Positions 57,521-64,000 of a DNA stretch of 64,000 bases are shown piece after piece. Location: positions 45,854 through 109,853 of the IMG/VR virus record IMGVR_UViG_3300008624_001193; one strand, 5' to 3'. The stretch's first letter is position 1, and the number at the start of each line of letters is the position of its first letter. The notes under the pieces were generated by a model. The model ran no database searches, was not told the DNA's origin, and was given only the letters and a program-made list of their open reading frames with translations. Position numbers and translations under genes: made by a program. This DNA comes from a virus.

Positions 57521-59094
57521 ATTGATTCGTACCATTCTGTTAGAAAATCATAATGGTTAGGAAAAGTTTTTATTACATTGTCCATTCTATGTTTATGAAC
57601 ATCTAATACCATTTTACTATACTGTATAAAATCATCACTATATGATCTTTTAATATTTTCGTAATGACCAAATCCTTTTAATAATTGCCACCAATGACCA
57701 GAAGCAAATATAGGAGAATTTGCTTCAACATATCTAAAACCTGGCATGTCTTTCATTTGCATATCATAAAACATAGTTTGGGATAAAGGCCCATCTTTTA
57801 TTGCATTATACATAGGCATTATTTTATCTGGTATTGGTCTTTCTTTTATTTCTTTCCAAAATTGTGTATCATTTTTTGGCGCCATTCTATAATGCATATA
57901 TATAAAATCTACCATTTCATCTACTTGTATACTAAACATTCGACTTATATGCGATCCCATAGCCTCATTATACATATTTTGTGTTTCATATAATAACTTG
58001 GCTAAATTACCTATTGCAATTACTGTAAATGCTAAATTTGTTGCTTCTAATGGTTCTAAAAATCCTGCAGAAAGCCCAACAGCATATACATTTTTAATGG
58101 ATATTGTTTCTCGTGTTCCTGCTTTAAATGGTATATGTAATGCTGGCGAATCCCAATCATTTATTTTTGTTCGTATTTCTTTTTCTGCATCATCTTTATC
58201 TATATATTTGTCACTGTAAACATATCCATAGGCTAAATCATCATAGGTAGGTATTGTCCACATCCAGCCCGAAGTCATTGCAGTAGATTTGGTATAAGGA
58301 TGACATTCTTTTTGGGGATTGGTATATTTTTTTCTTATCGCTATAGCATTATTTGTAGGTAAAATCTCCTGTACCGAATGCCATTGGCATTGATATATAA
58401 GATCAAATAAAACAGAATTAAATCCCGAACAATCTACAAAAATATCACCTGAAAGATTTTCCATTCTATCTTCTAAAATTAACTCTTTTACATATCCTTC
58501 TTGATCTAAATTTGCATCTACGACACTATCAACGACATGTGTTACACCAAGTTTTATACATTCTTGTTTTAAAAAATCTATTACTGCAATATTGTCCCAT
58601 TGTACTGCATTAGGCGGAGGAGTAGAATGACCATTAAGATAATTAAATCGCTCCTTACCCATTTTAGGTGATTTATTGTTTATTGCTAATCGATATGAAG
58701 GAAACCAATTAGACCAATCTTTTGCAGTCATGCCTGTTGCTATTGCGGCATCATGTGTACCATACGAATCATATTCTGTTGTATCTAGTATACTAAATAC
58801 TGCCGATTCACTATCGACTAAAAATTGATTATCAGGATTCCATCCGTCAAACATTACTCCCGATTTATAAGTTGCCTTACATTTTGGCATCCAGTCTGTT
58901 TGATTATATCCTGCGAATTCGAAAAAAGCAGAAACCGATGGTTGAGTACTTTCACCTACTCCTATGGTGGATATCTTTTTTGATTCTATTACTGTTATAT
59001 TATATTCTTTTCTTTTTAGTAAGAATAGTGCGGCCATCCACCCAGAGGTTCCGCCACCTATAATAACAATATCTTTTACTTTTATATCTTTCAT
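57517..59094 (-). CDS. Flavin-dependent tryptophan halogenase-like (3)
   Basis: 525 residues. FAD motif IGGGTSG (12-18), GVGEST (45-50), K77 (YKSGVMFDGW) and WMWTIP all present. The three halogenases in the window differ clearly in sequence, so they are not recent duplicates. The stop is embedded in the next promoter. Confidence 0.9.
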   Translation of the reverse strand: MKDIKVKDIVIIGGGTSGWMAALFLLKRKEYNITVIESKKISTIGVGESTQPSVSAFFEFAGYNQTDWMPKCKATYKSGVMFDGWNPDNQFLVDSESAVFSILDTTEYDSYGTHDAAIATGMTAKDWSNWFPSYRLAINNKSPKMGKERFNYLNGHSTPPPNAVQWDNIAVIDFLKQECIKLGVTHVVDSVVDANLDQEGYVKELILEDRMENLSGDIFVDCSGFNSVLFDLIYQCQWHSVQEILPTNNAIAIRKKYTNPQKECHPYTKSTAMTSGWMWTIPTYDDLAYGYVYSDKYIDKDDAEKEIRTKINDWDSPALHIPFKAGTRETISIKNVYAVGLSAGFLEPLEATNLAFTVIAIGNLAKLLYETQNMYNEAMGSHISRMFSIQVDEMVDFIYMHYRMAPKNDTQFWKEIKERPIPDKIMPMYNAIKDGPLSQTMFYDMQMKDMPGFRYVEANSPIFASGHWWQLLKGFGHYENIKRSYSDDFIQYSKMVLDVHKHRMDNVIKTFPNHYDFLTEWYESI

Positions 59095-59095
59095 A

Positions 59096-59380
59096 TTAAT
59101 TTAATAATTTAGAATTAGGAATAAGTTCGGATAATTCGTCTTGGTCACCTTCGTAGACTTCAACTACTTCTCCGTTATCACCTAATTTAGAAACTGAAAT
59201 TGATTTTTCTATTGACCCGTTTTCTAATTGTTTTACATCTAATTCAAAAAGAATATTGTCATGTGTAACTACTTCTATATGTCCTTCTTTAATAAAATTA
59301 GGATTAATATCGGGATCGTCTTCGATATTATCGTTAAAGGTTTGTATTACTTTTCGAAGCTCATATAATATATCATTCAT
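59096..59380 (-). CDS. Hypothetical acidic protein (94 aa)
   Basis: 94 residues, acidic, beta-rich middle (HIEVVTHDNILFELDVKQL). Starts with the ATGA-type overlap after the upstream gene. Function unknown. Confidence 0.5.
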   Translation of the reverse strand: MNDILYELRKVIQTFNDNIEDDPDINPNFIKEGHIEVVTHDNILFELDVKQLENGSIEKSISVSKLGDNGEVVEVYEGDQDELSELIPNSKLLN

Positions 59381-59622
59381 AGAAGTTTTAATATTATAGA
59401 AACAGAAGGGTCAGAAAGCCAAAAAAGGCGTTTAACATTAACTCGCCCTTGCTTAAATTTTTTAAGAGTATTTTTTTGAGCTTTCCAACCAGTTCTACCT
59501 AACGTCCTGTTTAGGTAATGAACAATAGAATAGAAATGATCTCTATCACGTATGTTCAAAGATACAGCGACATATTCTTCTTTGTCTACCTTATAGGCTT
59601 TGCCTTTCCTTAATTTTTGCAT
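59377..59622 (-). CDS. Hypothetical basic protein (81 aa)
   Basis: 81 residues, basic with a RDRDHFYSIVHYLNRTLGRT core and a Lys-rich centre. First gene after the structured non-coding gap. May bind nucleic acid. No family recognised. Confidence 0.55.
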   Translation of the reverse strand: MQKLRKGKAYKVDKEEYVAVSLNIRDRDHFYSIVHYLNRTLGRTGWKAQKNTLKKFKQGRVNVKRLFWLSDPSVSIILKLL

Positions 59623-59973
59623 ACCGTATCTCTTAGTATATTAAAAAATAAAACATGTAATCAGCGGTATTATTGCCATATACTCAATTTAAGAACGAAA
59701 GCAAAATCTTTTTGTTTTTAGCCATATCGCGAATAGGCTAAGGTTTGTTGATTTCGCATTTCCTGAACCGGCTACGATTAATTTTCAACATGCTTGCATA
59801 TTACAGGCAGAGGTTAATAAGAGCGAACCGAACTTTGTCACATCCTGTTTCTATCGGTAGGCGGACTTTATGGTCATTTGAAACACATCTTGATCAAGTT
59901 TACTACTATAAACAGCACGTAATTGATTAGATCAGTTCTTCCTGTTTACATGACGATATTTGTCCGCCTAAAA
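59623..59973. other. 351-bp structured non-coding region
   Basis: No convincing gene on either strand; a 61-codon plus-strand frame inside it has no support. GC is visibly higher than in neighbours. TAGGCGGAC (59858-59866) pairs perfectly with GTCCGCCTA (59962-59970), and inside it TATGGTCAT (59869-59877) pairs with ATGACGATA (59950-59958) with one mismatch, giving a long helix. Another hairpin is TAGCC/GGCTA around 59719-59740. This suggests a structured RNA (leader or ncRNA). I do not recognise tmRNA, RNase P RNA or an intron. Confidence 0.5.
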
Positions 59974-60729
59974 TTATTTATCTTCAATATACTCTGTTAA
60001 TTCGTAAATCTTGCCATTAGGGCCGGAAAGAAGGTATTTTCCTGATCTTTTATCAAGTGATGCCATGCCCATTTTATCATTATAATTAAATGCTATTATA
60101 GTTCGTTGGCCGGGCCCTTTAAATGGATATGCTATATGCCCAATAGATGCTGGAAACAATATTACTAATCCTGGTTCAGGTTGTACATAATATGAATGAT
60201 TTATTTCTAAAGTATGCTCATCATAAATTCCGTTACTTAATAAATGTAACATACCATCAGGAAATGTCTCTGGTTTAATACTATCGGGTACTTCTAAAAA
60301 TAAAACTGCCGATAACGCACATTGGGGATGAGTATGCCATGCTTGATAATCTCCTTCTTTATATCGTACAGTCCATAAATTTGTAACTTCAAATTCTCTA
60401 CTTTTAATCCAATTAGCCGTACCCATATTATGATGCATATCTACATATAATTTTGCGAGGTTTTCTAAAAATTTAGTAACTTCACCTCGAACTTTAATCC
60501 ATTCGTCATCTTCGTATGCATTCCAAGTTGTAAGATCATTCATCTTTATATTACGTTGATATGCATTATATGATGATGTATTACCTATTTGATTTGTTAT
60601 ATTTTCTTCTTCAGTTATTTTATCCGGCATTCGGTTGTTTAATTCTAAGAAATATTTAAACACCGGTTCATCAGATATGTTAAAAGCGGAAATATGTGTA
60701 TGGAATATATTACGAGGTTGTATTTTCAT
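59974..60729 (-). CDS. Putative 2OG-Fe(II) oxygenase (TIGR02466 type)
   Basis: 251 residues. YQAWHTHPQCALSAVLFLE (H132, H134), LFPASIGHIAYPF (H198) and R209. HxH proximal motif. ATGA overlap with the upstream oxygenase-like gene. Substrate unknown. Confidence 0.8.
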   Translation of the reverse strand: MKIQPRNIFHTHISAFNISDEPVFKYFLELNNRMPDKITEEENITNQIGNTSSYNAYQRNIKMNDLTTWNAYEDDEWIKVRGEVTKFLENLAKLYVDMHHNMGTANWIKSREFEVTNLWTVRYKEGDYQAWHTHPQCALSAVLFLEVPDSIKPETFPDGMLHLLSNGIYDEHTLEINHSYYVQPEPGLVILFPASIGHIAYPFKGPGQRTIIAFNYNDKMGMASLDKRSGKYLLSGPNGKIYELTEYIEDK

Positions 60730-61856
60730 TTTAATATCATTACTTGAGTTCTCATAGGTAAATCCATGTATCCTTTTGGAAAATTAAATTTATGAAAATA
60801 TTCTCCCGGAAATAAAATACATTTATTTATTTTGCCAGGTATAGATTGAATTAAATCATATTCTGTTAATGTATGCTGTTCGTCCCATACCGAATCACTT
60901 AGTTGTTTATTTGTTTTAAATTTATCTGTTTCTGTTAGTTGACCATAATGCCACGATTCGTAATAAAATAATTGTGATATTATTTCTTCTTTTTTTAATT
61001 CGTCTTGGGTTATTTTATATCTTTCATGATCAGAAACCTTCATAGGTTTATGTTTCCAAAATTGAATTTCAGGGATTTCCTTCCATTGAGGATCGGTATT
61101 AAAATCTAAAAATATAAAACATACAAAACTATTTTCGGGTAACCATTGGGGCCTATTAGGATGATTTTGTAATTTTAATCTTTTAGATGTTGGCAAATAA
61201 TTATAAAAAAAATATGATTTTTTTAAAGCCCCCGGATATATAGGTCGTTCTGCAGAAATAATGTCTAACTCGGTAGCACTATCATAAAGTCTTTGCTTAC
61301 ATTGTTCACGTTCTTTATTCCAAGAATGACATTTATCTATTTCCTCGGGAGGGACAAGCATACTATCTAAAAGATGTTTCTCGCCTTTTTCAAAAAGTTC
61401 ATCCCAACATGCCGTCAAAACATTATCATGATGTGAATTATATGCATCAACATGCATTTCATAATCCCAATATGTAGAACTAATACATTGGCTTTCAACA
61501 CTAGTAACATCTTTATCATACACTTCTTTAATGATAGGTTTAAGTGTGTCTAATGTATTATAATCTGGAAAAATATCCGACACAGTTCCAGCTGGACCGA
61601 CAGGTAACAATCGAGGATATAATCTATCTCTTGTTTCAGGTTTTAAAGTTAATCGTTTTTCTATTTCTTTAAGAACTTTTTTAGATTCTTCTGAATTATC
61701 TAAATAATCGTTATTATATTTCCAATAATCAGATTCTTGAGTATGATCTGGACACATGGATCTTAATTCTTTTAAATCTTCATAAAAATCTTCAAAAGAT
61801 AATGCTATATTGTCACCAATAACATGTCGAGTATAATTAGTTGTTTTTATTTTCAT
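60726..61856 (-). CDS. Large 2OG oxygenase-like protein (376 aa)
   Basis: 376 residues. MHVDAYN (H135, D137) looks like HxD, and LFPGEYFHKF with LPMRTQVMIL near the C-terminus supplies the distal His and Arg. A long insertion (about 140-260, Cys/Lys/Asn-rich) separates them. Weaker match than the other family members. Confidence 0.6.
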   Translation of the reverse strand: MKIKTTNYTRHVIGDNIALSFEDFYEDLKELRSMCPDHTQESDYWKYNNDYLDNSEESKKVLKEIEKRLTLKPETRDRLYPRLLPVGPAGTVSDIFPDYNTLDTLKPIIKEVYDKDVTSVESQCISSTYWDYEMHVDAYNSHHDNVLTACWDELFEKGEKHLLDSMLVPPEEIDKCHSWNKEREQCKQRLYDSATELDIISAERPIYPGALKKSYFFYNYLPTSKRLKLQNHPNRPQWLPENSFVCFIFLDFNTDPQWKEIPEIQFWKHKPMKVSDHERYKITQDELKKEEIISQLFYYESWHYGQLTETDKFKTNKQLSDSVWDEQHTLTEYDLIQSIPGKINKCILFPGEYFHKFNFPKGYMDLPMRTQVMILK

Positions 61857-62412
61857 AAGGTAGTTTTTCTATTTTTCTATAATTTCTACATCTTCCGAAT
61901 TCATGTATTGCCATTCCACCAATTCGTCTAAATTGGATATTGGGAAAGGAATGAAAGGTCCAGAGAAGTTGTCTTGTGGTAGCAGATTCCACTGAGAAGT
62001 GGCGTTCTGAGCCTCTACTACAATAATGGAGAGATCCTTCGTAGATATTTCTGTATTCTTCTTCTCCGCCAATGTCAAATCCTATAAGATATATTATATT
62101 TGGTAATTGCGTTGCGGCATAATAACATGCTAATGCTCCACAATTCCATTTTTTCCATTTATTATTTGTTTCGATATGTGTCGCCGAAGGACAACTATAT
62201 TTATTCGGTGAAATTACTGTATGTGCTTTTGAATAACCACTTACATGAATTTCATTGCACATTCTATCATCAACACAAAAAAGAATGTCAGGTTGAAATT
62301 CTCTATATATTGCATTACATCCGTATACTATATAATCTTTTTTTAGTTGCCAAAGATCTATATTTTTTCTACTAACACCATTTCCGACAACTATAATATC
62401 ATACTGTTTCAA
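61837..62412 (-). CDS. Sugar-related protein, possibly DUF115/MptE-like, TTG start
   Basis: 191 residues. IIVVGNGVSRKNIDLW, FCVDDRM and YLIGFDIGGEEEYRNIYEGS resemble phage proteins near the DUF115/MptE or sialyltransferase-type Rossmann group. No in-frame ATG near the start; a TTG overlaps the clpS stop. Function uncertain. Confidence 0.5.
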   Translation of the reverse strand: MKQYDIIVVGNGVSRKNIDLWQLKKDYIVYGCNAIYREFQPDILFCVDDRMCNEIHVSGYSKAHTVISPNKYSCPSATHIETNNKWKKWNCGALACYYAATQLPNIIYLIGFDIGGEEEYRNIYEGSLHYCSRGSERHFSVESATTRQLLWTFHSFPNIQFRRIGGMAIHEFGRCRNYRKIEKLPYENKNN

Positions 62413-62707
62413 TTTCGACGTTTAGAGGATGGCCTTTAGATCTTGCCAAATGAGTAGTTTCTAATGCTTTTTGTTCGGCTATTTCATAAAAAAACACACC
62501 AGCAGTTCCTTTACCTTTTTCATGAATATCTATCATTATCTTTTCTGCGGCTTCTTTTGAATGATGAAAAATAGCCATTAATGCTTCTACAACAAATTCC
62601 ATTGGTGTAAAATTATCATTAATAAAAATGACTTGATATTTTTCGGGTTCTTTTAAATTTTGAACTGTTTTTGTATCTTTTTCAACTATAGTTTCAACAT
62701 CAGGCAT
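62399..62707 (-). CDS. clpS: ClpS-like protease adaptor
   Basis: 102 residues from ATG 62707. YQVIFINDNFTPMEFVVEAL with HHSKEAAEKIMIDIHEKGKG and ALETTHLARSKGHPL are the ClpS core that binds N-degrons and ClpA. It could redirect the host ClpAP protease. The host or phage ClpP (26322) may be its partner. Confidence 0.9.
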   Translation of the reverse strand: MPDVETIVEKDTKTVQNLKEPEKYQVIFINDNFTPMEFVVEALMAIFHHSKEAAEKIMIDIHEKGKGTAGVFFYEIAEQKALETTHLARSKGHPLNVEIETV

Positions 62708-62740
62708 GAGCAAACCTTTTTTTATATTTAGTTAATATGA

Positions 62741-62766
62741 ATGCGGTGCCAGTTTTGACACCGCAT
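62741..62766 (-). repeat. Strong hairpin between hsp20 and clpS
   Basis: ATGCGGTG and CACCGCAT are perfect inverted repeats (10 bp with two inner pairs), loop about six nt. No T-run follows in the minus direction, so it is not a classical terminator; it may be an RNA processing or stabilising element. Confidence 0.6.
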
Positions 62767-62776
62767 ATAAAGTTGC

Positions 62777-63238
62777 TTAATTAACCGTGATAGGAATTAC
62801 CTTAGGCTTTTCTTCCTCAGGAATTTCCTGTTCTAAATCAATAGTCAACATGCCATTTTTAAGGGTTGCATCCTTAACTAGCACATGTGGACCTAAACGA
62901 AAAGTTCGCTCAAAAGAACGGTTAGCAATACCACGATGAGCAAAATGATCTTTGTCATCATTTTCTTTACTTTCAATTTTACCTTTAACTGTAAGATTGC
63001 GTTCTTTTTGTGAAACTTCTATATCATCTTCACCAAAGCCAGCAATGGCCATTGAAATTACCCATTTACCGTCATCAAGTTGCTCGATGTTGTAGGGTGG
63101 ATACCCTGTAGACGAACCTGTATATGTGTTAGAAAACTGCTCTAAGTCTCTAAACATACGGTCCATTCCAACCGTAAACGGTGTTAGTGAAGTAATGAAA
63201 TCGCTAAGATTTTCGGTTGTGAGGTGTCTATGTGTCAT
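62777..63238 (-). CDS. Hsp20/IbpA-type small heat-shock protein
   Basis: 153 residues from ATG 63238 (SD AAGGAG). Alpha-crystallin domain: YNIEQLDDGKWVISMAIAGF, then GIANRSFERTFRLGPHV and KNGMLTIDLEQEIPEEEKPK. Holdase chaperone, well known in cyanophages. A promoter lies about 80 bp upstream. Confidence 0.93.
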   Translation of the reverse strand: MTHRHLTTENLSDFITSLTPFTVGMDRMFRDLEQFSNTYTGSSTGYPPYNIEQLDDGKWVISMAIAGFGEDDIEVSQKERNLTVKGKIESKENDDKDHFAHRGIANRSFERTFRLGPHVLVKDATLKNGMLTIDLEQEIPEEEKPKVIPITVN

Positions 63239-63319
63239 AATTTTCTCCTTTTTTATAAGCAAGACAGAGTTAGATTAACCCATTATGGCATTAATCTTCT
63301 CCTCATATTATTTATCACT

Positions 63320-63348
63320 ATTATAACATGGTATAATGATAAAGTCAA
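63320..63348 (-). promoter_or_regulatory. Near-consensus sigma-70 promoter for hsp20
   Basis: Minus strand TTGACT (63348-63343), 17-bp spacer, TATAAT (63325-63320). The TGA of the -35 box is the stop codon of the rpsU gene (63345-63347). The leader to hsp20 is about 75 nt and contains a GATAAATA motif. Confidence 0.85.
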
Positions 63349-63557
63349 TAATTTTTTATTCTACCTTCATATAATTTTTCCAAGTTTCGTTCTATACGAC
63401 GAATTGCTTGAGCTTTAAGTCTGCGCCTTTTCTTTGACGGTTTTTCATAGGATTGTCGGTCCCTACATTCTTTTAACGTGCCTTCGGCATTAATTTTTTT
63501 CTTTAATAATTTAATTGCTTTTTCTGCATTATTATTTCTTACTTCAATTGTTAACAT
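63345..63557 (-). CDS. rpsU: Ribosomal protein bS21
   Basis: 70 residues. EVRNNNAEKAIKLLKKKINA, YEKPSKKRRRLKAQAIRR are conserved bS21 features. bS21 lies near the anti-Shine-Dalgarno of 16S rRNA and helps initiation. Phage bS21 is known from pelagiphage HTVC008M and huge phages. Its start overlaps the infC stop by seven nt. Confidence 0.95.
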   Translation of the reverse strand: MLTIEVRNNNAEKAIKLLKKKINAEGTLKECRDRQSYEKPSKKRRRLKAQAIRRIERNLEKLYEGRIKNY

Positions 63558-64000
63558 TTTAAAATTGCTACGATACTTGAACCGACAAATTTAGGCTCTG
63601 AAAGGAAATCTGTTTTCAAACTTTTCGATAATCGTTCAAAAAGTTCTAATCCGTGCTCTTTGTATATATACCGTTCGCGACCTTTAAATCGAACTACAAT
63701 TTTTACTTGATCACCTTTATCTAAAAACTTTTTAATTTTGTTTGCTTTAACTTCAAAATCATGGTTATCAATTTTTGGTCTAAATTGCATTTCTTTTAAC
63801 TCAGTCCGAGTTGCACGAGCATTTTTTGCTAGAGCTTTCTTCCTTTGTTGTTCTTTATATACGTATTTATTTAAATCCACAATTTTTGCAACCGGTGGAT
63901 CTGCTTTTTCAGATACAACTACAACCTCTAATTCCCGTTCACGAGCAATTGATATGGCTTTTCTAGTCTCCATAACTCCCAATTGTTCGCCCTTTTCATC
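63551..64000 (-). CDS. infC: Translation initiation factor IF-3 (partial)
   Basis: The N-terminal end is cut by the window edge; 149 residues are visible. The segment DEKGEQLGVMETRKAISIAR at the edge, VSEKADPPVAKIVDLNKYVY, and RFKGRERYIYKEHGLELFER match IF-3 across both domains. No start codon is in the window. IF-3 prevents premature joining of the 50S and selects start codons; TTG starts in this genome make it of special interest. Confidence 0.93.
   Translation of the reverse strand, partial: DEKGEQLGVMETRKAISIARERELEVVVVSEKADPPVAKIVDLNKYVYKEQQRKKALAKNARATRTELKEMQFRPKIDNHDFEVKANKIKKFLDKGDQVKIVVRFKGRERYIYKEHGLELFERLSKSLKTDFLSEPKFVGSSIVAILKC

Noticed and set aside
59745-59930. Plus-strand 61-codon frame in the structured gap
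   Set aside because: Basic, low-information sequence, no ribosome-binding site; the region's inverted repeats are better explained by RNA structure.
59623-59973. tmRNA, RNase P RNA or group II intron
   Set aside because: No tRNA-like ends or tag frame for tmRNA, no conserved RNase P core, no intron domain V hairpin or reverse transcriptase gene.
61869-62078. 69-codon minus-strand frame inside the gene at 61837-62412
   Set aside because: Overlaps the longer frame completely, has no ribosome-binding site and no family resemblance.
1-64000. CRISPR arrays, insertion sequences, integrase or attachment sites
   Set aside because: No regularly spaced direct repeats, transposase or integrase motifs seen by eye.

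Overview
This window looks like accessory and metabolic-takeover territory of a large marine T4-like (myovirus-type) phage rather than a bacterial chromosome. Every convincing gene lies on the minus strand. Genes are packed with ATGA, TAATG or short overlaps, base composition is AT-rich, dozens of genes encode proteins under 100 residues, and ten tRNA genes are present. The recognisable families (Fe(II)/2-oxoglutarate oxygenases, tryptophan halogenases, MazG, GroES-like co-chaperonin, Hsp20, ClpS, ClpP, SpeD, glutaredoxin, QueD/PTPS-like, GTA-type holin, DUF6065-like) are typical of marine cyanophages and pelagiphages. No capsid, tail or replication gene is visible, so the phage assignment is an inference. 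An AapJ-type periplasmic binding protein and an SbmA/BacA protein point weakly to a proteobacterial, perhaps alphaproteobacterial (SAR11-like), host.

Layout in transcription order (high to low coordinates). 64.0-62.4 kb: IF3 (cut by the edge), ribosomal protein bS21, Hsp20, ClpS. 62.4-57.5 kb: a sugar-related unknown, two 2OG oxygenases, a 350-bp structured non-coding gap, two small genes and a tryptophan halogenase. 57.5-52.3 kb: exonuclease, Cys-rich tandem paralogues, DUF2452, PTPS-like protein, 2OG oxygenase, IscU and two A-type Fe-S carriers. 52.3-42.1 kb: two more halogenases, MazG, lipoprotein, holin-like gene, DnaE-like fragment, GroES, GT9, peroxiredoxin, split carbamoyltransferase, glutaredoxin. 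41.8-38.0 kb: 2OG oxygenases (three tandem paralogues) interleaved with seven tRNAs.

37.4-21.4 kb is a purine operon: speD, purC, an isocitrate lyase, purF, purD, guaA, purM, purE, guaC, clpP, purS, purL, purQ, purB, purN; a stand-alone AICAR transformylase (purH-type) lies at the extreme left. Together they cover nearly the whole route from PRPP to FAICAR. IMP cyclohydrolase, PurK, PurA and GuaB are not in the window. Isocitrate lyase could feed glyoxylate to glycine, the substrate of PurD. 21.4-8.2 kb holds SGNH, methyltransferase, SET, SbmA-like, small basic/zinc proteins, metallopeptidase, GTA-type holin, H1-like protein, PRTase-like protein, 2OG oxygenases and glycosyltransferase/DUF6065 genes. 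8.2-5.5 kb is a run of tiny genes. 5.3-0.6 kb holds tRNA-Tyr and tRNA-Trp, then an envelope set: holin-like protein, CxxCH haem-type membrane protein, periplasmic binding protein, VOC protein, SGNH and a glycosyltransferase.

Regulation is partly legible. Six near-perfect sigma-70 promoters (TTGAC[A/T], 17-bp spacer, TATAAT or TATACT) lie at gene junctions, and a seventh perfect one lies inside a coding region. In four of the six the -35 hexamer contains the TGA stop codon of the upstream gene. T4-type late motifs (TATAAATA/GATAAATA) precede the GTA-type holin, iscU and the other holin-like gene. The overall picture is a phage that brings its own purine supply, iron-sulfur assembly for a large non-haem-iron enzyme set, chaperones/proteases and translation factors.
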